Under the pieces are notes generated by a model. That model had not been told where the DNA came from and searched no databases. It saw only the letters and a program-made list of their open reading frames with translations. A program made the translations under genes and the position numbers. From UBA3839 sp963627995 (GTDB lineage Bacteria; Bacteroidota; Bacteroidia; Bacteroidales; Bacteroidaceae): 64,000 nt of DNA. Shown here piece by piece: positions 16,808-24,371 of the stretch. Numbering within the stretch: the first letter of the stretch is position 1; every line of letters begins with the position of its first letter. The stretch is taken from NCBI GenBank assembly GCA_963627995.1, contig CAVGCV010000006.1, positions 52,182 to 116,181 on the forward strand. Direction: 5' to 3'.

Positions 16808-16815
16808 CAAAGTTA
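16808..16815 (-). promoter_or_regulatory. -7 box of the SpmAB gene
   Basis: Minus-strand TAACTTTG, about 78 nt before the ATG at 16730. Confidence 0.55.
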
Positions 16816-16869
16816 GTTCAAAATCACAAGAAAGTGAATGCGCGCCGATTCCTTTGTTCGTTTTTTTCG

Positions 16870-16877
16870 TAAGTTTG
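16870..16877 (+). promoter_or_regulatory. -7 box of the second Lrp/AsnC gene
   Basis: TAAGTTTG, 66 nt before the ATG at 16944. A TTTG at 16853-16856 is too close to be a standard -33 box. Confidence 0.45.
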
Positions 16878-16943
16878 CAGCGTTTCCCTCCGCATCGCGG
16901 CGGAAAAGCCGAATGGAGGGAACGCCGCTAACCCGACAGTGCG

Positions 16944-17423
16944 ATGAACAAGCCAAGAACCACAGAGGAGCTCGATGCCACCGACATCCGCCTACTGCGC
17001 ATCCTCCAGCAGAACTGCAAGCTGACCACCAAGGAACTCGCGCAGCAAATCAACCTCTCTCCGACGCCCACGTTTGAGCGGCAGAAACGGCTGGAGCGTG
17101 CGGGCTACATCCAGAAATACATGGCTGTTCTCGACGCCAACCGCATGGAGCGCGGATTCGTGGTGTTCTGCAATGTCACGATGAAGCAAATCAACAAGGC
17201 CATTGCCGAAGAGTTCGCGCGGGCCGTGGACGAATGGGCCGAGGTGGCCGAGTGCTACAATGTGTCGGGCGACGGCGACTACATGCTCAAGGTGTGCGTC
17301 GCCTCCATGGCGCAATACCAGCAGTTTGTCCTCAACAAGATAGGCGCGTTCAGCCACATTGCGCACATCCAGTCGATTTTCGTCATGGACACGCTGAAAC
17401 TCACCTACGGATTCCCGCTCTGA
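16944..17423 (+). CDS. Lrp/AsnC family transcriptional regulator
   Basis: A 159-residue regulator with the AsnC-type helix-turn-helix at about residues 10-65 (LDATDIRLLRILQQNCK, LAQQINLSPTPTFERQKRL) and a RAM domain at about 75-150 (VAECYNVSGDGDYMLKVCV). It is closer to the classical Lrp type than the other regulator at 9864. It sits alone between the SpmAB gene and panC; its ligand is likely an amino acid but unknown. Confidence 0.93.
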   Translation: MNKPRTTEELDATDIRLLRILQQNCKLTTKELAQQINLSPTPTFERQKRLERAGYIQKYMAVLDANRMERGFVVFCNVTMKQINKAIAEEFARAVDEWAEVAECYNVSGDGDYMLKVCVASMAQYQQFVLNKIGAFSHIAHIQSIFVMDTLKLTYGFPL

Positions 17424-17455
17424 CCGCCGCAACGGCGGATTTCCCCCTGCCGTGC

Positions 17456-17491
17456 AAAAAAATCGCCGCGCCGCAATAGGGGGGCGATTTC
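17456..17491 (+). terminator. Possible terminator after the second Lrp gene
   Basis: AAATCGCC (17460-17467) pairs with GGCGATTT (17483-17490), with an A-run before and only CTTT after. It is directly followed by the TTTG -33 box of panC. A weak call. Confidence 0.45.
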
Positions 17492-17523
17492 TTTGCAGCA
17501 TATTGAAAAATCATCTAACTTTG
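17492..17523 (+). promoter_or_regulatory. panC-panD promoter
   Basis: TTTG (17492-17495), 20 nt, TAACTTTG (17516-17523): a perfect Bacteroidetes promoter, giving a leader of about 77 nt. Confidence 0.8.
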
Positions 17524-17604
17524 CAGCCCGAAAGAAGTGGACCGCCATGCGATGCCTGGCGCGCCGCTTTTTATGCGTTTTGTAACCTTACGTAGCAAAA
17601 GGAC

Positions 17605-18456
17605 ATGAAGATTGTAGAATCTGCCAGCGACCTGAAAGCCGCGCTCGCGCCTTTCAGGTGCGAGGGAAAGGCGATTGGATTGGTTCCGACCATGGGCGCG
17701 CTCCACGCCGGGCACGCTTCGCTCGTCGCCCGCTGCGTGTCGGAAAACGACGTGGCCGTCGTCAGCGTTTTCGTCAATCCCACCCAGTTCAACGATAAAA
17801 CCGACCTTGCCAACTATCCGCGCACGCTGCAAGCCGACTGCCAGTTGCTCGAATCGCTGGGCGCGACGCTCGTGTTTGCTCCGAGTGTCGAAGAGATGTA
17901 CCCCGAGCCCGACACGCGCACGTTCAGCTATCCGCCCACCGACACCGTGATGGAGGGGGCGTATCGTCCGGGACACTTCAACGGCGTGTGCCAAGTGGTG
18001 AGCAAGCTCTTCATGATGGTCGAGCCCACGCGCGCCTACTTTGGCGAAAAGGATTTCCAGCAAGTGGCCGTCATCCGCCGCATGGTGGCAGACCGGCACT
18101 ATCCCGTCCGCATCGTGCCTTGCCCCATCGTGCGCGAGAGCGACGGGCTCGCGCTCAGCAGCCGCAACATGCTGCTCAACTCCGACGAGCGGCAGACCGC
18201 GCCCAACATCTCGCGGGTTCTTGCCGCCAGTGTCGATTACGCGCGGCGGCACACCGTCGGCGAGACGCGCCAGTGGGTGGTCGACTCCATCAACGCCGTT
18301 CCCGGACTGGAAGTCCAGTATTACGAGATTGTGGACGGAGGCTCGCTCCTGTCCCTCCAGAACTGGGACGATTCGGACTTCGTCGTCGGCTGTGTCACCG
18401 TGTTCTGCGGACACCGCCCCGTCCGGCTCATCGACAACGTTAAGTATAAATCATAA
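17605..18456 (+). CDS. panC: Pantothenate synthetase
   Basis: Condenses pantoate and beta-alanine with ATP to pantothenate, in the cytoplasm, for coenzyme A synthesis. The 283-residue length is normal. Visible motifs are PTMGALHAGH (residues 29-38, ATP binding), FVNPTQF, GHFNGVCQVV, YFGEKDFQQ and the SSRN motif (LALSSRNMLL). It is followed 2 nt later by panD, which makes the beta-alanine it uses, so the pair forms a compact operon. panB is not in the window. Confidence 0.97.
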   Translation: MKIVESASDLKAALAPFRCEGKAIGLVPTMGALHAGHASLVARCVSENDVAVVSVFVNPTQFNDKTDLANYPRTLQADCQLLESLGATLVFAPSVEEMYPEPDTRTFSYPPTDTVMEGAYRPGHFNGVCQVVSKLFMMVEPTRAYFGEKDFQQVAVIRRMVADRHYPVRIVPCPIVRESDGLALSSRNMLLNSDERQTAPNISRVLAASVDYARRHTVGETRQWVVDSINAVPGLEVQYYEIVDGGSLLSLQNWDDSDFVVGCVTVFCGHRPVRLIDNVKYKS

Positions 18457-18458
18457 GC

Positions 18459-18812
18459 ATGTTCATCGAAGTACTCAAATCAAAGCTCCACTGTGTCCGC
18501 GTCACCGAGGCCAACCTCAACTACATGGGCAGCATCACCATCGACGAAGCGTTGATGGAGGCGGCCAACCTCATAGCGGGGGAAAAGGTGCAAGTCGTTG
18601 ACAACAACAACGGAGAGCGTTTCGAGACCTACATCATCAAAGGCGAGCGCGGATCGGGCTGTGTCTGCCTCAACGGCGCGGCGGCGCGCAAGGTGCAGGT
18701 CGGCGACGTGGTCATCATCATCGCCTACGCCCTGATGGACTTTGAGGAGGCGAAGACCTACCGTCCCACCGTCGTCTTCCCCGACGAAAACAACCGCGTC
18801 GTCACAGCCTGA
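18459..18812 (+). CDS. panD: Aspartate 1-decarboxylase (pyruvoyl enzyme)
   Basis: Makes beta-alanine from aspartate for the neighbouring pantothenate synthetase. The 117-residue proenzyme contains YMGSITID, where self-cleavage between Gly24 and Ser25 produces the pyruvoyl group. Lys9 and Tyr22 are also in the family positions. It starts 2 nt after the panC stop and is followed by a terminator. Confidence 0.97.
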   Translation: MFIEVLKSKLHCVRVTEANLNYMGSITIDEALMEAANLIAGEKVQVVDNNNGERFETYIIKGERGSGCVCLNGAAARKVQVGDVVIIIAYALMDFEEAKTYRPTVVFPDENNRVVTA

Positions 18813-18838
18813 CGGCAGCGCGCCAAGAGACCGTATGC

Positions 18839-18870
18839 GAGCCTGCTGCATCCGTGCGGCAGGCTCTTTT
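18839..18870 (+). terminator. Terminator of panC-panD
   Basis: GAGCCTGC and GCAGGCTC form the outer stem, with partial TGCA/TGCG pairing inside, followed by TTTT. Confidence 0.8.
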
Positions 18871-19035
18871 CGTTTCCATGCCGCCCGCAGGCGCGGCGGC
18901 GCGCGGCGTCCGCGCTTGAGCCGTGGACTTGGTGATGGCGCGCAAGGCCTCCGGCGCCAGGCTGGCGCGCGTTCCGAAATTTTCATCATTTAACAAAAAA
19001 AAGAGCAAAAGCGTATCGTTATCATAATTTTACGC

Positions 19036-19043
19036 TAAATTTG
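19036..19043 (+). promoter_or_regulatory. -7 box of the DUF349 gene
   Basis: TAAATTTG followed by C, 118 nt before the ATG. The -33 region lacks TTTG. Confidence 0.5.
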
Positions 19044-19161
19044 CGTCTCAAACGCCGCGCCGAAACCAGCGTCTCCGCGCGCGCCGAGTGAAAGAAACTA
19101 ACGAGCGGAATGCGCCGACGGCGCACGTCCACACATTCTCTAACTAAAACGAACCGAGTCG

Positions 19162-21126
19162 ATGACCAACGTCGAACAACCCCAGGAGGCACTCCAGCAA
19201 GCACCCTTGACGGAGAAACCGCAAGTCCCCGCCGCCGAGGCCGCAGAGTCCGCAGACGCGAATGCAGCGTCCGCATTGCCAGTCGCAGAAGAAACCAATG
19301 CCGGAACACAGCCGTCGGACGGCGCGGCCGAAGACACGGCCGCGCGCGCGGACGAGACCGCGGACGCCGAGCCGCAGCCCACCGATAGCGCGCAGCCCGA
19401 GGCCGCCGCGCCAACGGAGAAGCCCCAGCCCGCCTACGAGACAAAGGCCGACATCATCGCGCGGCTCAAGCAGATGGCAACTTCCGACACCGAGGTCGCA
19501 CGCCAGGAAATCGACAGCCTCAAAAGCCATTTCTACCGTATTCAGAAACAGCAGGGCGAGGATGCCTACAAGGCCTACATCGACGGCGGCGGAAATCCGG
19601 ACACATATCAGCCCGAGCCCAATGCCGACGAGACGGAATTCAAGCAGCTCATGGCGGCAGTGCGCGAGAAGCGCGCCGCGCAGGCCGAGGCGGACGAGCG
19701 GGAGAAGGAGGAGAACTACCGGAAGAAGGTCGCCATCATAGACAAGATAAAGTCCATCCTCGCCACGCCCGAGGAGGTGAACCGCTCCTACAACGATTTC
19801 AAGGCGCTCCAGCAGGAGTGGAACGACATCAAGAACGTGCCGGCGGAAAAGTCCACCGACCTTTGGAAGACGTACCAGGCCAATGTGGAGCAGTTCTACG
19901 ACACGCTCAAGCTGAACAACGAGTTCCGCGCCTACGACTTCAAAAAGAACCTTGAGCTCAAAACGGCTCTCTGCGAAAAGGCGGAGGCGTTGGCCGGCGA
20001 GGCGGACGTCGTGGCCGCCTTCCGCCAATTGCAGCTCCTCCACCAGCAGTTCCGCGAAATCGGGCCTGTGGAGCGCGACTTGCGCGAGGGCGTTTGGACC
20101 CGCTTCAAAGCCGCATCGACGGCCGTCAACAAGCGCCACCAGGAGTATTTTGAGACGCGCAAGGCGCAGGAGCAGGAGAACCTTGAAAAGAAAACCGCCC
20201 TGTGCGAGCAGGTCGAGGCCATCGAGCTCGACAGGCTGAAGACATTCGCCGAGTGGAACGCCGCGTCGGAGAAAGTCATCGCCTTACAGGCGGAGTGGAA
20301 GTCCATCGGCTACGCCACGCAGAAGTCCAATGTGAAGATTTTCGAGCGTTTCCGCGTGGCGTGCGACCACTTCTTCACGCGCAAGAACTCCTATTTCAAG
20401 GAAGTCCGCGACAGCCTCAACGACAACCTGCGCCTCAAGCAGGAGCTGTGCGAGCAAGCCGAGGCCCTGAAAGACAGCACCGCCTGGCGCGAGACCACCG
20501 ACACCCTCGTGGCGCTGCAGAAACGCTGGCGCGAGATAGGAACAGTCCCCAAGCGCTACAGCGACGAGATTTGGAAGCGCTTCAACTCCGCGTGCGACGC
20601 GTTCTTCGAGGCCAAGAAAGCAGCTACCGGCACGCAGTATGCCGAGCAGAAGGAAAACTTGGAGAAGAAACGCGCCATCATCGCGTCGCTCGAAGCCATC
20701 GACCCCGACACGGCGGAGGGCGACATACGCCCCCAACTGCGGCAGGCGCAGGCCGACTGGAGCGAGGTCGGACACGTGCCGTTTAAGGAGAAGGAGAACG
20801 TCTATCGGGCATTCCGCGCGCAGATGGACCGCCTCTACAACTCGCTTGGCGAGCGCGCGTCGCAGCGGCGCGTCAGCCATTTCAGGAGCGAGGTGAAGGA
20901 CGCCGACGGCAGAGTGCGCGACAAGCTGCTGCGCCAGTACGACATCCTGAAGAGCGAAATCAACACTTACGAGAACAACCTCGGCTTCCTCACGCTTTCG
21001 TCGAAGTCGAAGTCGGGCAGCGCCCTTGTCGAGGAACTGAACCGCAAGGTGGAGAAGCTGCGCGCGGACCTCAACGAACTGAAGCAGAAAATCGCCGCCC
21101 TCGACGAGAAGAAGGAGGAGGCTTAG
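19162..21126 (+). CDS. DUF349 repeat protein
   Basis: A 654-residue soluble, highly charged, mostly helical protein. Residues 1-100 are a low-complexity Ala/Glu/Pro-rich tail. Five DUF349 repeats follow, each with an aromatic-(K/R/N)-x-(I/V) core, such as EWNDIKNVP, QFREIGPVE, EWKSIGYAT, RWREIGTVP and DWSEVGHVP. A C-terminal coiled coil follows (VEELNRKVEKLRADLNELK). DUF349 proteins are widespread in Bacteroidetes without an assigned biochemical function; a structural or nucleic-acid-associated role is a guess. It is transcribed alone and ended by a 23-bp hairpin. Confidence 0.9.
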   Translation: MTNVEQPQEALQQAPLTEKPQVPAAEAAESADANAASALPVAEETNAGTQPSDGAAEDTAARADETADAEPQPTDSAQPEAAAPTEKPQPAYETKADIIARLKQMATSDTEVARQEIDSLKSHFYRIQKQQGEDAYKAYIDGGGNPDTYQPEPNADETEFKQLMAAVREKRAAQAEADEREKEENYRKKVAIIDKIKSILATPEEVNRSYNDFKALQQEWNDIKNVPAEKSTDLWKTYQANVEQFYDTLKLNNEFRAYDFKKNLELKTALCEKAEALAGEADVVAAFRQLQLLHQQFREIGPVERDLREGVWTRFKAASTAVNKRHQEYFETRKAQEQENLEKKTALCEQVEAIELDRLKTFAEWNAASEKVIALQAEWKSIGYATQKSNVKIFERFRVACDHFFTRKNSYFKEVRDSLNDNLRLKQELCEQAEALKDSTAWRETTDTLVALQKRWREIGTVPKRYSDEIWKRFNSACDAFFEAKKAATGTQYAEQKENLEKKRAIIASLEAIDPDTAEGDIRPQLRQAQADWSEVGHVPFKEKENVYRAFRAQMDRLYNSLGERASQRRVSHFRSEVKDADGRVRDKLLRQYDILKSEINTYENNLGFLTLSSKSKSGSALVEELNRKVEKLRADLNELKQKIAALDEKKEEA

Positions 21127-21142
21127 GCCGCGCTCCGGGCAT

Positions 21143-21224
21143 ACAGGAAAGGAGAAGCAGGGAATCAGCGCACGCCCCCGGCGGGAGGCGCGTCCGCACA
21201 GATTTCCTGCTTTTCCTTTCCTGT
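21143..21224 (+). terminator. Terminator of the DUF349 gene
   Basis: Arms at 21143-21165 and 21202-21224 (starting ACAGGAAAGGAGAAGCAG) pair over 23 bp with two G.T wobbles around a GC-rich 36-nt loop. A T-rich tract (TTCTTTCTTTT) follows, which then runs straight into the next promoter. Confidence 0.85.
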
Positions 21225-21240
21225 TTCTTTCTTTTATTCG

Positions 21241-21248
21241 TAACTTTG
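21241..21248 (+). promoter_or_regulatory. -7 box of the CNNM/CBS gene
   Basis: TAACTTTG, 29 nt before the ATG and directly after the T-tract of the preceding terminator. Confidence 0.6.
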
Positions 21249-21277
21249 CAACCCACAAACCATCCTGTCTCTATTAC

Positions 21278-22405
21278 ATGAATGCAGACGCATATCCGTC
21301 GGAATGCCTTTTGGCAGTCCATAGCGCGCTGATATCCCCCAACGGGAGTGTGGCTCCCATCATCACCTACATGATTCTGGCGCTCGTCGTGTCGTTCTTC
21401 TGCTCCTTCCTTGAGGCGACGCTGCTCTCCACGCCGCTCTCTTTCATCAACACGCTGGAGCAGCAGGGCGTGAGGGGCGCCGCACGGCTGAAGAAGCTCA
21501 AGACGGAGATCGACCGCCCCATCGGCGCGATACTCGTGGTGAACACCGTCGCCAACACCGTGGGCGCGTCGCTCGTCGGCTCCGAGGCCGCGCACGTCTT
21601 CGGCAGCGCCGGAGTGGGCGTCGTTTCCGCCCTCTTCACGTTCTGCATACTTTTCTTCAGCGAAATCATCCCCAAGACCATCGGGTCGAGCTATTGGCGC
21701 ACGCTCGCCATTCCCGCCTCGGGAGCGATAAAGTTCCTTATTTTCATCACGTTCCCGCTCGTGTTCGTCATCGAGCGCGTCACCCACCTTATCTCGGGAA
21801 AATCCAACCAGGTGGCGGTGAGCCGCGAGGAGGTGTCCGCCATGGTGACCACCGGCGCGGAGGAGGGCGTGCTCGAGAAGGAAGAGAACAAGATGATCCA
21901 GAGCCTCCTGAAGCTCGACGAAATCGCCGCCCACAAAATCATGACGCCCTCCAGCGTCGTGACCATGGCGGAGTGCACGCAGACCGTGCGCGACTTCTAC
22001 AAGTCCGACGACTTCGCAAAGTTCTCGCGCATCCCGCTCTACGAGGAGGAGAACGACGACTACGTCATCGGCTACGTGCTGAAGCAGGAGATTCTGGAGA
22101 AACTCGCGCAGGACAAGTTCAACACGCGGCTCAAGGAGCTGGCGCGCCCCATCCTTTCTTTCAACGAGAACGAAACGGTGTCGAACATTTGGCAAAAGCT
22201 GCTCGAAAGCAAGGAGCACATCAGCGTCATCATAGACGAATACGGCTCCATGCGCGGCATCGTGACGATGGAGGACGTGATCGAGACCATGCTCGGCTTT
22301 GAGATTGTGGACGAGAAGGACGAAGTGGTCGATATGCAGGAGCTGGCGAAAGCCCAGTGGAAGCAAGTCCAGAAGCGCCAGCAGTCCATCGAGCGCAAGG
22401 GCTGA
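21278..22405 (+). CDS. Hemolysin-family CNNM (DUF21)/CBS membrane protein
   Basis: A 375-residue inner-membrane protein. Residues about 25-190 form the CNNM/DUF21 transmembrane domain with FFSEIIPKTIG, and about 205-330 a CBS pair (MTPSSVVTM ... SVIIDEYGSMRGIVTMEDVIE). The short C-terminal tail lacks a complete CorC-HlyC transporter-associated domain. Relatives are magnesium or cobalt transport proteins (CorB/CorC, YhdP); the hemolysin label is historical. It is transcribed alone and converges on tilS over array C. Confidence 0.9.
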   Translation: MNADAYPSECLLAVHSALISPNGSVAPIITYMILALVVSFFCSFLEATLLSTPLSFINTLEQQGVRGAARLKKLKTEIDRPIGAILVVNTVANTVGASLVGSEAAHVFGSAGVGVVSALFTFCILFFSEIIPKTIGSSYWRTLAIPASGAIKFLIFITFPLVFVIERVTHLISGKSNQVAVSREEVSAMVTTGAEEGVLEKEENKMIQSLLKLDEIAAHKIMTPSSVVTMAECTQTVRDFYKSDDFAKFSRIPLYEEENDDYVIGYVLKQEILEKLAQDKFNTRLKELARPILSFNENETVSNIWQKLLESKEHISVIIDEYGSMRGIVTMEDVIETMLGFEIVDEKDEVVDMQELAKAQWKQVQKRQQSIERKG

Positions 22406-22449
22406 CCGCGGCGGCCGGGGCATCCGGCCGCGCCGTGCGGGCGCGGGCG

Positions 22450-22631
22450 GCGCGCGGAGGCGGGGGCTTCCGCGCGCCGCCTTTCTTGCGCCGGTTCGGA
22501 GAGGGTGATTTCCCGGTGCGCTGAAAAAATATTTTGAGCGCGCCGGAAATATATTTTGAGTGCGCCGGAAATATTTTTTGAGTGCGCTCAAAATTATTTT
22601 TCAGCGCGCCGTTTTTTTGCGCGCGGTGCGG
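22450..22631. repeat. 22-nt periodic intergenic array C
   Basis: Boxes start at 22450 (GCGCGC), 22472 (GCGCGC), 22494 (GTTCGG, degenerate), 22516 (GTGCGC), 22538 (GCGCGC), 22560 and 22582 (GTGCGC), 22604 (GCGCGC) and 22626 (GTGCGG), exactly 22 nt apart. Central 16-nt spacers are A/T-rich (TGAAAAAATATTTTGA, CGGAAATATATTTTGA, TCAAAATTATTTTTCA). The core 22515-22610 is an imperfect inverted repeat of 96 nt, the same length as the core of array A. It lies between the convergent CNNM and tilS genes. Confidence 0.95.
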
Positions 22632-22704
22632 ATGCGCCGAAAAGCCGCCGCGGCGGGGAGGGATTCCTGCTGCGGCGGCTTGCTTTCCGGGGTGTGTCGC
22701 GCGG

Positions 22705-23994
22705 CTACTCCACGCGCATTTCCACAATGGTGGAGGTGCTTGCGTCGATGCGGAAGCGTTCGGACGAGCGGCGGCCGACGAGCCATGCGATTTCGTCGCC
22801 GCAGCAGAGCACGAGCTGCCGCGCCTTGTCCGTGCGCGCCACCTTTGCGTCGGTCAGGAAGTCGCTGACCAGCTTCGTTCCGGCCATGCCGAACGGCTGG
22901 AAGCGGTCGCCCGCGCGCACGGGGCGCAGGGTGAGCGGAGCGGCCAGCTTGTCGGCGTCGAAATAGGCGACGCGCGGCGAGGAGGAGAAGGCGAAGTCGG
23001 CGCGGTAGGGATGTTCGCGGCGTGCGATGCGGGTGTCTCCGCTGTGCAGTTCCGCTTCGTTGTTTGTGATGATAAGTTGCTTTCTATCAACGCACAGCGT
23101 GTGCGTGGCTGAAGTAAAGATTCTTCCGACGCTGCCCGTGCGCCGCAGCACTTCCGCCTCCTGCGCGGGGGAGAAGCCGAGCGGCGCGAGCAGCTCGTGG
23201 AGCACGGAGGCGGGCGAGGGGGTGGCGAGGAGCGGGCCGGTGTGTACGCGCAGGCGGTCGCCGTCGCAGGTGGTGCAGCGGTCGATGGCGGCGCGCACGG
23301 CCTGCTCGTACACCTTCCATGCCTCGCCGGCGCGGTCGGCCGCCTGGCAGAGGTGCTCCGTGGCGGCCGGGTTGATTTGGCGCAGCAGCGGCATCACTTC
23401 GAGGCGTATCTTGTTGCGCTGCACGTCGGCGACGAGGTTGGTGGAGTCGGTGACGAACGCCTCGCCCTGCGCGGCGAGGTAGTCCGCTATTTCCTCGCGC
23501 GCGAGGCACAGCAGCGGGCGCACCACGCTGCCGTTGCGCGGCCGCATGGCCCGCAGTCCGCGCAGCCCGGCTCCGCGCAGGAGGTTGAGCAGCAGCGTCT
23601 CGGCGTTGTCGTCGCGGTGGTGCGCCACGGCCGTGGCGGCGGACTTCGTCGCGCGCCGCAGCTGCTCGAACAGGCCGTAGCGCAGCTCCCGTGCGGCCAT
23701 TTCGACGCTGACGCCGCGCCGCGCCGCCTCGGCGCGCGTGTCGAAGCCGCGCACGTGGAGCGGCACGCCGAGGCGCGCGGCGAGGTCGCGCACGAAACGC
23801 TCGTCGCGGTCGCTCTCCGCCCCGCGCAGCCGGAAGTTGCAGTGCGCGGCCTCCGTGTCGAAGCCCAGGCGGCGGAGCAGGAGCAGCAGGGCCACGGAGT
23901 CCGCGCCGCCGCTCACGCCCACCAGCACGCGGTCGCCGGGGGCGAGCAGCGCGTTCCGCCGGATGTAGCCGCCGACTTTTTCCTCGGTGTTCAT
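22705..23994 (-). CDS. tilS: tRNA(Ile)-lysidine synthetase
   Basis: Converts C34 of the CAU-anticodon tRNA-Ile to lysidine with ATP, so that it reads AUA. The 429-residue protein has the PP-loop SGGADS (residues 28-33), HCNFRLRG, HHRDDNAETLLLNLLRG and the C-terminal TilS domain (RAGDRFQPFGM ... FLTDAKVARTDKAR). Length and domain order are normal. The ATG lies 4 nt after a TACCTTTG -7 box, so the mRNA is probably leaderless. Confidence 0.96.
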   Translation of the reverse strand: MNTEEKVGGYIRRNALLAPGDRVLVGVSGGADSVALLLLLRRLGFDTEAAHCNFRLRGAESDRDERFVRDLAARLGVPLHVRGFDTRAEAARRGVSVEMAARELRYGLFEQLRRATKSAATAVAHHRDDNAETLLLNLLRGAGLRGLRAMRPRNGSVVRPLLCLAREEIADYLAAQGEAFVTDSTNLVADVQRNKIRLEVMPLLRQINPAATEHLCQAADRAGEAWKVYEQAVRAAIDRCTTCDGDRLRVHTGPLLATPSPASVLHELLAPLGFSPAQEAEVLRRTGSVGRIFTSATHTLCVDRKQLIITNNEAELHSGDTRIARREHPYRADFAFSSSPRVAYFDADKLAAPLTLRPVRAGDRFQPFGMAGTKLVSDFLTDAKVARTDKARQLVLCCGDEIAWLVGRRSSERFRIDASTSTIVEMRVE

Positions 23995-23998
23995 GGCG

Positions 23999-24006
23999 CA
24001 AAGGTA
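23999..24006 (-). promoter_or_regulatory. -7 box directly before the tilS ATG
   Basis: Minus-strand TACCTTTG ends 4 nt before the ATG at 23994, predicting a leaderless transcript. Confidence 0.6.
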
Positions 24007-24089
24007 CGGATTTTTCGTTGCCCCGGACTGCCGCGCGCGCCTTTTCTGCCGCCTCCGTGCGGGCGCGCGGCAAAAAATGTATGGGAAAA

Positions 24090-24120
24090 TTTGTCGGTCG
24101 TCGGAAAAGTGCTACCTTTG
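24090..24120 (+). promoter_or_regulatory. tRNA-Cys promoter
   Basis: TTTG (24090-24093), 19 nt, TACCTTTG (24113-24120), about 30 nt before the mature tRNA. Confidence 0.75.
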
Positions 24121-24149
24121 CACCGCGTTTCACAAATGCAGGTTGTTCC

Positions 24150-24221
24150 GGTGCGTTGGATGAGTGGCTTAGTCAACGGTCTGCAAAACCGTGTACGGCG
24201 GTTCGAATCCGCCACGCACCT
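24150..24221 (+). tRNA. tRNA-Cys (GCA)
   Basis: The acceptor arms GGTGCGT and ACGCACC pair fully. The anticodon stem ACGGT/ACCGT closes the loop CTGCAAA (anticodon GCA), and the T arm GGCGG-TTCGAAT-CCGCC is standard. The discriminator base is T, the U73 expected for cysteine tRNA. CCA is not encoded. It has its own promoter and a terminator at 24257-24294. Confidence 0.96.
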
Positions 24222-24256
24222 CTTGGGGCAAAACGCCACAACGGACGGCGGACAGG

Positions 24257-24294
24257 GCGCATCTGGCATCATCGGTTGCCGGATGCGCTTTTTT
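24257..24294 (+). terminator. Terminator of tRNA-Cys
   Basis: GCGCATC and GATGCGC pair, with TGGC/GCCG inside, followed by six T. Confidence 0.88.
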
Positions 24295-24371
24295 CGTTGC
24301 GCGCCGCGGCACGGCCGCCTGGGCGGCCGGCGGGCTGGGGCGGCGTGCGCCTTTTCATAACACATGGCACC

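Larger units (their letters stand above)
18813..19161. other. 349-nt intergenic region
   Basis: Contains the panD terminator, a GC-rich middle with scattered GCGCGC words that do not keep a 22-nt phase, an AT-rich stretch, and the -7 box at 19036-19043. The 118-nt leader before the DUF349 gene shows no recognised riboswitch. Confidence 0.6.

Noticed and set aside
18870..18975. Sixth 22-nt array
   Set aside because: GCGCGC words occur at 18899, 18938 and 18965, but the steps are 39 and 27 nt, so the phase is not kept.
24018..24371. N-terminal extension of the GT2-DUF4922 protein through the tRNA gene
   Set aside because: The open frame there overlaps tRNA-Cys and its terminator; the start at 24372 gives a sensible N-terminus.
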